DNA from: Paenibacillus sp. FSL R10-2782
GTDB taxonomy: Bacteria > Bacillota > Bacilli > Paenibacillales > Paenibacillaceae
Reading direction: 5' to 3'
Assembly: GCF_038592985.1 (NCBI RefSeq)
Contig: NZ_CP151951.1
Span: 301,001 to 365,000, forward strand
Length of the DNA stretch: 64,000 nucleotides
The position numbers and the translations under genes were made by a program. Positions 18,036-27,470 of this stretch are shown here, piece by piece; the first letter of the stretch is position 1, and each line of letters begins with the position of its first letter. The notes beneath the pieces are model-generated. The model saw only the letters and a list, made by a program, of their open reading frames with translations, was not told where the DNA came from and ran no database searches.

Positions 18036-18860
18036 TTATTTTACCGAGCCTACCATACCCGCTACAAAATGCTTCTGCATCAGGAAAAATACCAGTGCAG
18101 TCGGCAACGTGGACAGGACGATAGCAATCATAATCACACCATAATCTGGTGCATAGCCAGAGCCGAGGTTCGAAATCAACAACGGAATCGTTTGATTTTC
18201 AGGCGTTTGCAGCACGATCAGAGGCCAGAGATAGTTATTCCAACTCGACATGAACGTGATGATCGCGGCAGCGGCATAGGTTGTTTTCATCGTAGGCATA
18301 TACACCCGGAAGAACAGACCCAGCTCGGACAATCCGTCCATACGACCAGCTTCCAGCAAGTCCTTCGGAAACATCTTGGTGCTTTGACGGAAAAAGAAGA
18401 TCAGAAACGCCGTAGTCACCGTCGGAATGACGACAGACGAAAGTGTATCAATACCGATCCAAGGCAGTGTATTGGAGATACTGCCGAACATCCGATAGAG
18501 CGGGATCATGATCGCCGCAAAAGGAATCATCATAGACATCAGCAGGATATTGAATACAACGTCCTTGGCTTTACTTCTGTAAATTTCAAAGCCATAGCCT
18601 GCCAGTGATGCAATCAGCATCGCCAGCAGTGTCGTGGAAATCGAGATTTTCGCTGAATTACTCAGCGCGGTAACGATATCCACTTTTTCCAGTAGATTGT
18701 GCATATTATCCATCAGATGAGAGCCAGGCAGGAGTCTGCCCTTCGTCACATCAACCGACAAGTTGGTGGCGCTGGACAGCATCCACAGGAACGGAAAAAT
18801 CGAAACGAACGATATAATGATCAGAAAGGCATACGTAAATAATCTTTTCGTTTTCATCAT
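18036..18860 (-). CDS. Carbohydrate ABC transporter permease (MalG-like)
   Basis: This 274-residue inner-membrane protein has six predicted helices. The EAA-type loop that contacts the ATPase is visible as DLLEAGRMDGLSELGLFFRV. It belongs to the CUT1 family, which imports oligosaccharides. Its start overlaps the upstream permease stop by 4 bp. No dedicated ATPase gene is present, so a shared MsmX-like ATPase elsewhere is likely (established for CUT1 importers in Bacillales; inference here). Confidence 0.93.
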   Translation of the reverse strand: MMKTKRLFTYAFLIIISFVSIFPFLWMLSSATNLSVDVTKGRLLPGSHLMDNMHNLLEKVDIVTALSNSAKISISTTLLAMLIASLAGYGFEIYRSKAKDVVFNILLMSMMIPFAAIMIPLYRMFGSISNTLPWIGIDTLSSVVIPTVTTAFLIFFFRQSTKMFPKDLLEAGRMDGLSELGLFFRVYMPTMKTTYAAAAIITFMSSWNNYLWPLIVLQTPENQTIPLLISNLGSGYAPDYGVIMIAIVLSTLPTALVFFLMQKHFVAGMVGSVK

Positions 18861-19759
18861 TTTTTCTCACCTGCCACTTTGAACTGGATGATCGCCAAGA
18901 TAATGATCATAATGACGATGGAGTAGGATACGGTCGCCGCATAACCAAAGTCGGATGAATACTTGAAGGACAGGTTGTAGATATATTGCGAAATAGAAGA
19001 TGTCGCGTTCCCCGGCCCACCCTTGGTAATATTCATGATTTCATCAAAGAGCTGGAGTGTACCAATCGTCGATGTAATCGAGGTGAACAGGATAATCGGC
19101 TTAAGCAGTGGAACGGTAATGCTGAAAAACTGTCGAATAGGGGAAGCACCGTCAATACGGGCCGCTTCATAGATGGAGCTGTCAATATTCTGGAGACCGG
19201 ACAAGTAAAAGATCATATTGTAGCCAGTCCAGCGCCATGTGATCGCAATAATAATCGTAACCTTGGCCCAGAAAGGATCTGTAATCCATTGGATCGGCGT
19301 GCCAATCACATGCAGATTCAGCAATAAGGAGTTTACCAGACCGTCAGCCGAGAACAAATACTTGAACACAACGGAATAGGCGACCAGCGATGTAATACAA
19401 GGCAAGAAGATGGCTGTGCGGAAAAAGCCCTTGAATTTAAGATTTTTATCATTGAGCAATACCGAAATGAACAGAGCCAGAATCACCATTAATGGCACCT
19501 GGAAAATCAAATAGATAAACGTGTTCTTCACGGCGGTTATAAACATGCTATCTGTGAACAGACGCTTGTAGTTATCAATGCCGTTGAAGGTCAGATTAGA
19601 CCCTGTACCTGTCTTGAAGGACAAGATAAGCGCCTGAATCATCGGGTAGAAATAAAAGGCTGCAATCATGATCACTGCGATGGAAATGAACAACCATCCT
19701 GTCATACCTGCCTTAAAACGTGATGTCGTCATTTTGGGTGCGGCTGTCTTCATAACCAT
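18857..19759 (-). CDS. Carbohydrate ABC transporter permease (MalF-like)
   Basis: This 300-residue permease has six hydrophobic segments and the EAA loop IYEAARIDGASPIRQFFSIT. It pairs with the next permease to form the CUT1 channel for the oligosaccharide bound by the preceding lipoprotein. The start at 19759 follows GGGAGTTGAT. Confidence 0.93.
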   Translation of the reverse strand: MVMKTAAPKMTTSRFKAGMTGWLFISIAVIMIAAFYFYPMIQALILSFKTGTGSNLTFNGIDNYKRLFTDSMFITAVKNTFIYLIFQVPLMVILALFISVLLNDKNLKFKGFFRTAIFLPCITSLVAYSVVFKYLFSADGLVNSLLLNLHVIGTPIQWITDPFWAKVTIIIAITWRWTGYNMIFYLSGLQNIDSSIYEAARIDGASPIRQFFSITVPLLKPIILFTSITSTIGTLQLFDEIMNITKGGPGNATSSISQYIYNLSFKYSSDFGYAATVSYSIVIMIIILAIIQFKVAGEKK

Positions 19760-19855
19760 ATCAACTCCCTATGCAGCATTAAAACCTTGAACTCGCAAGC
19801 CCAAGGTTTTAAGTGCTTATCGTTTTATTGTTTAGCCTTGGCTAGATGGACCGTC

Positions 19856-21145
19856 TTATTTAAGCTGTGCTTCTGCTTGTCCTTGAGCATCTTTCAGAAC
19901 TGTGTCTACATCTTTGCCGTTCAGGTAGTTTTGAATTTCAACGGTCATGATGTCCTCAATGGCATAAGTGTGCATACCATAATTGACTTTTGGAACTTGT
20001 TTGGTCCATTCTGCGAATTTCTTGTAGACTTTGTCGCCACCGAAGTACGGATCTGACTCGTCATAAGCTTTACCGCTGGAAGCTGCGTTTAATGAACCGA
20101 CAATTCCAATTTTGCTCAGCATATCTTGATATAGCTCTTGATCTGAACCGAATGTTTCTTTCAGGAAATCAGCAGCGGTATCTTGACCTTCTGTATTCAG
20201 CACATACCAGGAGCTGCCGCCGAGGCTGGAAGCATTCACGGATTCAGGTACATTTTTCAATTTAGGGAAAGGAACAACCGCCCATTTACCCGATTGTGAA
20301 GCTTCTGCTTTGATTGAAGGCGTAATCCAGTTACCTGTAGGAACGGAAGCAACTGCACCGCTATTGAAGGCTGCCAGGAATTGACTCCAGTCGGCATTCA
20401 TTTTAACAATGTTCGCATCGAACAAGGATTTGTACGTCAAGAGCGCTTCTTTCAGAGCTGCATTACCTGCCAGGTTTGGTGTTTTACCGTCTTCTTTCAG
20501 GTACCATGAACCTGCGGATTGGATCATACCACGGATCAGACCGAGGTCGTTCGGATCTTGAGTCAGCATATCTTTACCTGTTTTTTGTTTTACGGCTTTA
20601 CCAATTTCAATGAATTTGTCCCAATCAATGTTGGTCAGGTCAGCTACTTTGTAGCCAGCTTGTTCCAAATAATCTGTTCTTACATACAGACCCATAACAC
20701 CGGAGTCGAATGGAACACCGTATTGCTTGCCGTTGTAGCTGGTCGGTCCGATTTTATAATCCGCGAAGTCCGATGCTTTGATCGAGCTGCTCATATCATG
20801 GAAGGAATCAGGATAGGCTTGCAGGAAATTTTGTGCCCGGTAATCCTCGATTAGAACCACGTTAGGTAATCCTTTGGTAGAACCGGAGTTAAGACCGGCA
20901 TTCATTTTTTGCACGATATCATTTTGAGCATATTCAACAATGTTTACGTTTACATCAGGATGTTTGGCAACGTAGCGATCCTTTGCCAGCTTTAGGGCTG
21001 CGATATTGAAGTTCGGGTCCCAAGCCCAGACGGTGATTTCTTTCTTACCGGAATCTGTGGTAGTAGCTGCTTTCTCAGAATTGCTGGAACACGCAGATAG
21101 CAAGATTAAGCTTGCGATCAACAAAAGAAAAGACATTTTTTTCAT
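19856..21145 (-). CDS. Sugar-binding lipoprotein of a CUT1 ABC transporter
   Basis: This protein of about 429 residues has an N-terminal lipoprotein signal (MKKMSFLLLIASLILLSACS, lipobox LLSAC) and the extracellular solute-binding family 1 fold (KEITVWAWDPNFNIAALKLA). It would capture galacto-oligosaccharides for the two permeases that follow. The ATG at 21145 is preferred to an in-frame TTG at 21154 because GGGG lies 9 bp before it. A cre-like box sits 45 bp upstream. The substrate is inferred from the downstream GH2 enzyme. Confidence 0.92.
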   Translation of the reverse strand: MKKMSFLLLIASLILLSACSSNSEKAATTTDSGKKEITVWAWDPNFNIAALKLAKDRYVAKHPDVNVNIVEYAQNDIVQKMNAGLNSGSTKGLPNVVLIEDYRAQNFLQAYPDSFHDMSSSIKASDFADYKIGPTSYNGKQYGVPFDSGVMGLYVRTDYLEQAGYKVADLTNIDWDKFIEIGKAVKQKTGKDMLTQDPNDLGLIRGMIQSAGSWYLKEDGKTPNLAGNAALKEALLTYKSLFDANIVKMNADWSQFLAAFNSGAVASVPTGNWITPSIKAEASQSGKWAVVPFPKLKNVPESVNASSLGGSSWYVLNTEGQDTAADFLKETFGSDQELYQDMLSKIGIVGSLNAASSGKAYDESDPYFGGDKVYKKFAEWTKQVPKVNYGMHTYAIEDIMTVEIQNYLNGKDVDTVLKDAQGQAEAQLK

Positions 21146-21189
21146 TTCGTTCAACCCCTACTCTTTTTTTATAATCATTTAAAACTTAT

Positions 21190-21203
21190 TGAAAGCGGTT
21201 ACC
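21190..21203. promoter_or_regulatory. cre-like (CcpA) box before the sugar-binding lipoprotein gene
   Basis: TGAAAGCGGTTACC matches the CcpA consensus except for the last base, and lies about 45 bp before the lipoprotein start. A weaker cre-like sequence lies at 21295-21308. Both fall in the 338-bp spacer that also holds repeat copy B. Confidence 0.5.
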
Positions 21204-21338
21204 TTGTTTATGAATCTAGTTTATCATCCTTGCTTTGCTGGCAGTTAGGAATATCTTTATACGGATTTGTCTTATTATTATGATTTATCAAAAAAGGTAT
21301 CGCTTACATTTGTACTTTTTTTGGAATTAGGTATTTTT

Positions 21339-21477
21339 TATAGACTGAGTTAAAGTTGTACACGAAGCGCCACTGCGCGGTCGGATGGTGCTTCCCATCG
21401 TGACCGCTACGCTTGTACAGCACCATTCCGCCCACTCCGTTCTTGTTCCATCTTCTTTGTCTTTAGTCCAGCCTATA
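21339..21477 (-). repeat. Copy B of the ~137-bp MITE-like structured repeat
   Basis: This is inverted relative to copy A at 7641-7776. Its terminal inverted repeats start with TA (TATAGACTGAGTTAAAG left; the right end reads TATAGGCTGGACTAAAG on the other strand, 13 of 17 matching). Its core 21367-21434 matches copy A at 58 of 68 bases. Inside, GCGGT/ACCGC and GATGG/CCATC helices are perfectly Watson-Crick. It ends 6 bp before the histidine kinase stop codon, between that gene and the lipoprotein gene. Confidence 0.75.
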
Positions 21478-21483
21478 TTTTTA

Positions 21484-23295
21484 TTAGATAGGAGGGGCGG
21501 GTTTTACGATCAATGGCAGTGTCATTTTCACTTTGGTGCCTTCGCCTTTTTTGCTGGAGATGGTCACGCCATACTCTTCTCCATAAAGAAGGGTAATGCG
21601 GTTGTGTACATTCTGGATGCCGATGCCAGTGAACAGTTGGCGCTTGCTTTTAGGATTGGGCAGTCCGTCCTTTGCCGTATGCCCGTCCAAATCCATACCG
21701 TCTCCGTCATCGGCCACCTCACAGATTAATGTATCGTCCGTTTTGGACACCAGTATATAGATATGACCCGCAGTCTTCTCATTAAATGCATGGAAAAACG
21801 AGTTTTCGATAAAAGGCTGAATAATCAGCTTCGGCACATGGTACTCCAGACAATCCGGTGACACAAAATAATTCACCTGTACCCGCTGCCCGTAGCGCAC
21901 ATGGTTAATGAACACATAATTTTGCATGTTGGCCATTTCCTGCTCGATGGTGATCGTTTCGCTCACATTGCTGATTGTATTTTGCAGTAGGGAAATGAGC
22001 GCATTGATTGTCTCAGCGGCGGTTTCCTTGTTTCCTTTGAGCACCAGCATTTTAATCGAAGCCAGTGTATTGTACAGAAAATGTGGATTGATCTGTCGTT
22101 GCAGTGCAGCCAGCTCTGCATTCCGTTGTTCTTTTTGCGTCTCCAGCAGCTTGCGAATATAGTCATTCAGTTCATCCAGCATGTAATTGTAAGCATGACT
22201 CAACTGCCTGACCTCATAGCTGCCCGTTACCGGGAGATAGTTATCAAAATTTTTCTCGCGGACAGTCGACATTTGCTTGACCAGCCGAGTCAAAGAACGA
22301 ATTAAACGCCGGGAAATCAGAAAAACGATCAACAAAGCAATCAGCACGATGCCAATGCAGATCAATACAACCGATTTAACGTCAATAATTTGTCCGATTG
22401 CGGTGTGCCTGTCAATCATGTTAACCAGGTAAAAATCATACGAAGGAATGTAGTTGGAAAGGAGGATACTTTCCTTGTTCATCACGTTCGCATTAATGTA
22501 ATTTAGCCCTTGCTCATTGATTTTTGTGGCATAGCCCAGCAGCTCACGGGAGTGCTGCCCGATCAAGTCCTGACGGTTGCTCGACACAATGAGTCCCGAT
22601 TTGTCCAAAATAAGTACATCATTGCCGTTGCTTGTGAAGTTGTTATAGAAGCGGCGGAATTCGGGCTCGCGAATGGCAATGTAGATCATGCCATACAACG
22701 TACCGCTAGTTCGCTCCATGAATGCTCTGGAGGCGATAATATAGGGTGTGGGTTTCTGTCCAGTATTATTCATTTGCTGACGAAGTAAATCAGTATCCAG
22801 TTGATACATAAGTCGTGTCGGCTGTGCCGAGCTTCGTGCTGTAATCAAATTGTTCCTGAGCTCCTCCGCAGTGACCGGCCAGTAGGACGAGTCGGAATAG
22901 AAGCTTCGGCCGTTCATGCCCGTTATGGCGACACTGACATCATAGGCGTCGACATTTGATTTAATCTGCTTCATCTGCTGTGCCATACCGAAGTAGATGC
23001 GTGCCGAGTTAATGGAATCGGATTGGCCGCCTGTCAGATAGTTTTTGACCGTCCCGTTTTCCGAGGCATGGGTTACGGCATTCACAATCGAGTCATTGAA
23101 GGACTCAAAGCTGGACTGAATTTGGCTGAGTACCTTGGCATTCGTAATACTGAATGTCTCGGCAAAGAGTCGTTCAGACATTCGAATCGTCACCAAAGAG
23201 GTCAGCAAGGACACCGCGGTGATGCTGACCACCATAACGACAAATATTTTAAAGAACAGACCTTGATATTTGATTTTATGCATATACCTTTTCAT
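21484..23295 (-). CDS. Sensor histidine kinase, YesM type
   Basis: This protein of about 603 residues has two transmembrane helices (FFKIFVVMVVSITAVSLLTS near the N-terminus, VVLICIGIVLIALLIVFLIS around residue 310) flanking an extracellular Cache-like sensor. A HAMP segment follows, then a His_kinase domain with QINPHFLYNTL (phosphorylated His) and an HATPase_c domain (DGDGMDLDG, then GIGIQNVHNRI). The ATG at 23295 is preferred to the in-frame TTG at 23304. Partner is the YesN-type regulator encoded just upstream. Kinases of this type sense extracellular oligosaccharides or their binding proteins, so the downstream ABC/GH2 genes are the expected target. Confidence 0.92.
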   Translation of the reverse strand: MKRYMHKIKYQGLFFKIFVVMVVSITAVSLLTSLVTIRMSERLFAETFSITNAKVLSQIQSSFESFNDSIVNAVTHASENGTVKNYLTGGQSDSINSARIYFGMAQQMKQIKSNVDAYDVSVAITGMNGRSFYSDSSYWPVTAEELRNNLITARSSAQPTRLMYQLDTDLLRQQMNNTGQKPTPYIIASRAFMERTSGTLYGMIYIAIREPEFRRFYNNFTSNGNDVLILDKSGLIVSSNRQDLIGQHSRELLGYATKINEQGLNYINANVMNKESILLSNYIPSYDFYLVNMIDRHTAIGQIIDVKSVVLICIGIVLIALLIVFLISRRLIRSLTRLVKQMSTVREKNFDNYLPVTGSYEVRQLSHAYNYMLDELNDYIRKLLETQKEQRNAELAALQRQINPHFLYNTLASIKMLVLKGNKETAAETINALISLLQNTISNVSETITIEQEMANMQNYVFINHVRYGQRVQVNYFVSPDCLEYHVPKLIIQPFIENSFFHAFNEKTAGHIYILVSKTDDTLICEVADDGDGMDLDGHTAKDGLPNPKSKRQLFTGIGIQNVHNRITLLYGEEYGVTISSKKGEGTKVKMTLPLIVKPAPPI

Positions 23296-23337
23296 AATAT
23301 TCAATCTCTTTTCTGCTGGCAGATATGCGTTTGCTCT

Positions 23338-24897
23338 CTAATGGAGATGCTCCCGGCGGTATTGACTGGGGGAGTAACCCGTCACCTTTTTGAACACTTT
23401 GGTAAAATAGCTGGGATCCGAATAGCCGACGATGCTGCTAATATCCGAAATGGACATCGTATCCGACCGCAGCAGCTTTGCAGCCTTTTCAACCCGAATT
23501 TTGTTCAAATACTCACTGAAGCCCTCTGTATGATGCGCTGTAAAATAGCTCGACAAGTAGGAGGGATTAAAATGAAAATATTGACCGAGTGTCGTCAAAT
23601 TGAGCGTCTCAGCGTGGTGCTCCTCGATATATTCCAGCAGCTTCTTCATGCTCGCACTGCTTCCTTGCTGGGTTTTAGCCAGAATCTGCATGTTCGCTTC
23701 CTCTAAAAATGTTTCCAGCAATCCCACGGCTTCATGTACATGAGGTGCATTATTTATGGCCTTGAAATAGGAGTATTTCGCCGCATCCAGTTCTTTCATA
23801 TCATACCCCTGATTCCCAAGCAAAATCGTAATGTTAAACACGATGTTTCCGAGAAGAGACTTGAATTCAAAAGCGGTGGAGGTATAGTTGCGGGACATAG
23901 CAGCTACATAGGATCTTAAGTCCTGAAAGGCCGTATCAAAATGCTCGCGCTTCATCTCTTCTGTGAACTGCTTTAAATTAAACGAGCTGTTTACCTGAAC
24001 AGGCTCAGGAAGTTCGTCTTCCGTCAGCAGCGCAGTTCCCGGAAAGTAAAAGCGATAGCTCAGCAGCTTTGGCAGTTCATCCTGATAGGCCTCACTAATT
24101 TGTTTGAATTCATCAAACAGATGGCTGACCACCCAGCCTAACTGTGGATCGGCTTGCTTCGTCTCCTGTGCCACCTCCCTGACTGCGGCCATCCAGGAGT
24201 CTGACTCCTGTGGATTCAGATTGGCTAAAAAAACAGCCGCATGAGCATCGGACGGTAATAGTCGAAGTACGATTTGTTCACAGGCGGATGTCACTCGATC
24301 CGTAAGCCTGGAGAATAGGTCCGAGGCAAGGTGGGAGTGGCCTTTCCCCTGTGGTTCGGCCTGCTCCACACCTATGAGTGCAAAACGAGCATACGGAAAG
24401 TCCTGTTTCAGCAGCTCCATATCATAGTCGATGCTATAGCCGGAGATGAGCTTTTCTATCACATGATCCATCGTAATTCGATTATCCCCGGCATCTGTCT
24501 GGTACTGAATAGACGGAATTTTGAGGGCCGTTCTCTGGAGCACTTGCAGTAGCTCATCCGTGTCCAGCTTGGGCTTCAAAATATAGTCAGCAACACCTTG
24601 CTGGAAGGTGGATCGCACGTAATTAAACTCGCCGTAGCTACTGAGCACAATGACCTCGATATCAGGATAGCTCTGTCTGACAATGCGCGTCAGTTCCTCC
24701 CCATCCATGATAGGCATCACGATATCCGTAATGACAATATGCGGGTGCAAAGTTTCAATCAGCTCTAACGCTTCTTTTCCATTAGAAGCCTCGCCTACAA
24801 TGCGAAATCCATACTGTTCCCAAGATAAATGATGCTTGATCCCTTGCCGTACCAATATCTCATCATCTACAATCAAAATATTGCATAGCTCTTTCAT
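23338..24897 (-). CDS. Response regulator, YesN type (REC plus AraC DNA-binding domain)
   Basis: This 519-residue protein has an N-terminal receiver domain (ILIVDDEILVRQGI; phospho-Asp in IVITDIVMPIMDGEE), a long linker, and a C-terminal AraC two-HTH domain (LGQYFHFNPSYLSSYFTAHH, then ISDISSIVGYSDPSYFTKVF). The ATG follows a GGAGAG site. It precedes the kinase gene by 42 bp, the reverse of the common YesM-YesN order. It probably activates the sugar ABC transporter and beta-galactosidase genes that follow. Confidence 0.93.
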   Translation of the reverse strand: MKELCNILIVDDEILVRQGIKHHLSWEQYGFRIVGEASNGKEALELIETLHPHIVITDIVMPIMDGEELTRIVRQSYPDIEVIVLSSYGEFNYVRSTFQQGVADYILKPKLDTDELLQVLQRTALKIPSIQYQTDAGDNRITMDHVIEKLISGYSIDYDMELLKQDFPYARFALIGVEQAEPQGKGHSHLASDLFSRLTDRVTSACEQIVLRLLPSDAHAAVFLANLNPQESDSWMAAVREVAQETKQADPQLGWVVSHLFDEFKQISEAYQDELPKLLSYRFYFPGTALLTEDELPEPVQVNSSFNLKQFTEEMKREHFDTAFQDLRSYVAAMSRNYTSTAFEFKSLLGNIVFNITILLGNQGYDMKELDAAKYSYFKAINNAPHVHEAVGLLETFLEEANMQILAKTQQGSSASMKKLLEYIEEHHAETLNLTTLGQYFHFNPSYLSSYFTAHHTEGFSEYLNKIRVEKAAKLLRSDTMSISDISSIVGYSDPSYFTKVFKKVTGYSPSQYRREHLH

Positions 24898-25156
24898 GGC
24901 AGCACTCTCCGTAATTATACCTATTCGAGGATTTTGTAAAATCCTGATTCAAAAAAGACCTCCACAAGCGGATGTCACATCATCTGAGGCACATAGTTGA
25001 TAACGCTTCCAAATTAGCTCAAATATAAAGTATTTAATCTTTACATGCTAACATAAACTACAGGTGTAATCCAAAGATATCTCAAATTAAGCCTTTCTTT
25101 TCATATCGGTTGCCTGGCCATTGAATATTATATGGAGAATAAGCCGTATATATGGA
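24898..25156. promoter_or_regulatory. Intergenic region upstream of the YesN-type regulator
   Basis: I see no gene in this stretch. It contains a perfect dyad, AGGATTTTGTAAAATCCT, at 24928-24945 and a cre-like TGATAACGCTTCCA at 24998-25011. Either could be regulatory for the leftward two-component genes. I could not pick a convincing promoter. Confidence 0.35.
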
Positions 25157-25196
25157 AAAAAGAAACGGAAAAGCAGGTTTGCTTTTCCGTTTCTTT
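25157..25196 (-). terminator. Terminator of the kdg/MFS operon
   Basis: AGAAACGGAAAAGCA (25161-25175) pairs perfectly with 25180-25194 around a 4-nt loop, with A and T runs outside. It lies 46 bp after the MFS stop codon. Confidence 0.9.
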
Positions 25197-25242
25197 CTAT
25201 TAATAGGCTCAATCTATCCGTTGCTCATGCATCGTCCATCGT

Positions 25243-26544
25243 TTACGTAGTTCGAGTAATCGGCTTTTTCAGGAATACCCCGTATGAAATCGCTCCCATA
25301 ACAAGCAAGGATGCTCCCAGTAAAAATACATTATTAAAGCTTCCGGTTGTATCCAAAATGTATCCGGTTGCAATTGGGGCTAGAGCAGCACCCAGAAAAC
25401 CGCCAAAGTTTTGGATGGCTCCCAGGGATGCCACCTGCTCCCCCGGAGCAATATCAGCTGCCAATGTCCAAATAACGCCTGAAGGCAACTGGGAAGCAAA
25501 GTAACCGACAGAGAGAAGTACAATGCTGACAACTGTACTGTCTATAAAAGGAATCGGCGCTACAGATGCCGCCGCCAAAATGGCACCACCAACAATCGGT
25601 ATCTTGCGTGAGGTCACAGGAGCAACCCCCTTGCGGATAAAATAGTCGGAAATAAAACCACCAAGCAGTACGCCAATAATGCCGGCAACAAAAGGAATGG
25701 ATGCAATCCACCCGGTTTCTTTCAGTGTGAAGCCCTGTTCCTTCTCCAGATAGCTTGGCAACCAGGTCAGGTATACCCAGATGGTGAACATGATGCCGAA
25801 ATTACCGATGATCATAAACCAAGTGCTGGAATTCTTGAAAAGAGAAGACCATTTGGCTGTTGGAGCCTGTGTTTCTGATTGTACCGCATTTGATTTGTCA
25901 GCCATATCGTTCTGGGTGATGGCCTGTTTCTCAGCAAAAGTCGGATCACGGTAGACTTTCAGCCAGATCAGCATAATAATCAATCCCATTGCGCCGACGA
26001 AGATAAACATGCCTCTCCAGGTCATGGTCAGCATAAGCACAGTCAGCAGGGGCGGAGCAATAGCATTGGCAATTTGCGAGCCCGTATTAATAATAGAGGT
26101 TGGAAGGCCTCTTTCACTTTTAGCGAACCATCTTTCGGTCACTTTAAGCCCTGATGTGAAGAATGGAGATTCCGATACACCAAGCAGCATACGCATGGCA
26201 TACAACAGTGAATAGGTATTCACAAAAGCACTGATAATGGTTGCAACAGACCACAGTCCAGAAGCCCATGCGAACATTTTCTTCGGACCGAAGCGGTCAA
26301 CAAGCCATCCTGCGGGAAGATTAGCCAAAGCATAAGGCCAGAGAAAGGCGGACAGCAGCAGACCCATCTGTGTAGAGGATAGTCCAAATTCCGCTGCGAT
26401 GGTCGTATTCGCGATACTTAAATTCGATCGGTCCAGATAGTTGACGACGGCCCCAAGCAGAAGCAGCAAAATAATGCCCCAACGCAGACCTGCCTTTTTG
26501 GGTTTTCCTGTGGATGTTACATGGTTATTCCCGATTTTGTTCAT
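25243..26544 (-). CDS. MFS transporter, anion:cation symporter (hexuronate/glucarate type)
   Basis: This 433-residue protein has about 12 membrane segments and the ACS-family layout of ExuT/GudP-type transporters (WGIILLLLLGAVVNYLDRSN at the first helix, DRFGPKKMFAWASG loop). It would import a sugar acid by proton symport. It is the third gene after kdgR and kdgA, so galacturonate, glucuronate or ketodeoxygluconate released from pectin is the likely cargo (inference). The start follows AAGGAGCG. Confidence 0.88.
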   Translation of the reverse strand: MNKIGNNHVTSTGKPKKAGLRWGIILLLLLGAVVNYLDRSNLSIANTTIAAEFGLSSTQMGLLLSAFLWPYALANLPAGWLVDRFGPKKMFAWASGLWSVATIISAFVNTYSLLYAMRMLLGVSESPFFTSGLKVTERWFAKSERGLPTSIINTGSQIANAIAPPLLTVLMLTMTWRGMFIFVGAMGLIIMLIWLKVYRDPTFAEKQAITQNDMADKSNAVQSETQAPTAKWSSLFKNSSTWFMIIGNFGIMFTIWVYLTWLPSYLEKEQGFTLKETGWIASIPFVAGIIGVLLGGFISDYFIRKGVAPVTSRKIPIVGGAILAAASVAPIPFIDSTVVSIVLLSVGYFASQLPSGVIWTLAADIAPGEQVASLGAIQNFGGFLGAALAPIATGYILDTTGSFNNVFLLGASLLVMGAISYGVFLKKPITRTT

Positions 26545-26623
26545 GAAAGCTCACGCTCCTTGATCTAGGCTGTTTATTAAAAAGGCTGATGCCAAATTAA
26601 AAATATGTCATTCAAATCGAGAT

Positions 26624-26637
26624 TGTATGCGTTTACA
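26624..26637. promoter_or_regulatory. cre-like box upstream of the MFS gene
   Basis: TGTATGCGTTTACA differs from the CcpA consensus at one position and is nearly symmetrical. It lies 80 bp before the MFS start, between that gene and the 83-nt hairpin. Confidence 0.4.
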
Positions 26638-26683
26638 TTTATACTAATCATTAAATTCATTTCGATGATTCCTTAGCTCTGCT

Positions 26684-26766
26684 GATATGGGCGATTCACA
26701 ACGATGAGTTCGAAGCTTTCCGGGAAATTCGAAGGTCAGCTATTGATCGTTGTGATGCCGCATATC
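26684..26766 (-). other. 83-nt long-stem hairpin between kdgA and the MFS gene
   Basis: The outer arms GATATG/CATATC, then GGC/GCC, then a 9-bp perfect CACAACGAT/ATCGTTGTG helix, enclose an inner TTCGAA/TTCGAA helix with a short terminal loop. There is no U tract, so it does not look like a terminator. It would lie in the transcribed spacer of the kdgR-kdgA-MFS operon and could protect or process the mRNA, or be a palindromic repeat unit. No family is recognised. Confidence 0.55.
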
Positions 26767-26807
26767 TTGCCTAATGTGATTTATACAGGCTTAGTCAATC
26801 GAGATAC

Positions 26808-27461
26808 TTATATGGAACGTGCCGCCGCAACGGCCTCCAGAAATTCCTTGGCAGCCGCCGTAACTTTACTGTAATCTCCGTCTTTTTGCGCAGCCTTGGT
26901 GATATAGCTTCCTACGCCAGCTCCGATGCAGCCAGCTTGTAGCCATTCATGCACATTTTGCGGAGTGACTCCACCAGTAGGAGCGATGGGAGCTTGAGAA
27001 AATGGGGCGGTAACCGACTTTACATATTGTGGGCCTAACACTTCGGCCGGGAAAAGTTTAACAATGTCCGCCCCCGCTTCCAACGTCTCCAATACTTCCG
27101 TCGGAGTAAAAGCACCACTAATGGTCACGGCCTGATAACGGTTGGCCATTTTGATCATTTCGGGGTTGAGCTGCGGACTTACCAGAAGCTCTGCTCCCGC
27201 TAGAATAGCCGCTCTTGCTGTTTCTGCATCCAATATGGTTCCAGCGCCGACAAGAACGTCTTCTTCACGATACTTTTCTGCCAGTGTCTGAATGACATGA
27301 AGCGCATTCGGCACACTCATTGTGATCTCCAGCGCCTTAATACCGCCTTTGACGGCTGCTTCTGCTACAGCCAAAGCCTCTTGCTCGTTGTCCAAACGAA
27401 TGATCAACACAATGCCTGTGTCCGCTATTTTCTTGAGATTATTGAACTTCTTCCACATCAT
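26808..27461 (-). CDS. kdgA: 2-dehydro-3-deoxy-phosphogluconate (KDPG) aldolase
   Basis: This 217-residue protein is a class I aldolase that splits KDPG into pyruvate and glyceraldehyde 3-phosphate, the last step of uronate breakdown. The key residues are E46 (ALEITMSVPNA) and Schiff-base K135 (GADIVKLFPAEVLGP), plus the phosphate-binding PTGGV. It starts 9 bp after kdgR behind AGGAGGATAAG (ATG ATG, either usable). No KDG kinase gene lies in the operon itself. Confidence 0.93.
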   Translation of the reverse strand: MMWKKFNNLKKIADTGIVLIIRLDNEQEALAVAEAAVKGGIKALEITMSVPNALHVIQTLAEKYREEDVLVGAGTILDAETARAAILAGAELLVSPQLNPEMIKMANRYQAVTISGAFTPTEVLETLEAGADIVKLFPAEVLGPQYVKSVTAPFSQAPIAPTGGVTPQNVHEWLQAGCIGAGVGSYITKAAQKDGDYSKVTAAAKEFLEAVAAARSI

Positions 27462-27470
27462 CTTATCCTC

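Noticed and set aside
24998-25011. cre-like TGATAACGCTTCCA as a definite CcpA site
   Set aside because: One core position disagrees with the consensus and no promoter is clear nearby, so it is only mentioned within the intergenic entry.
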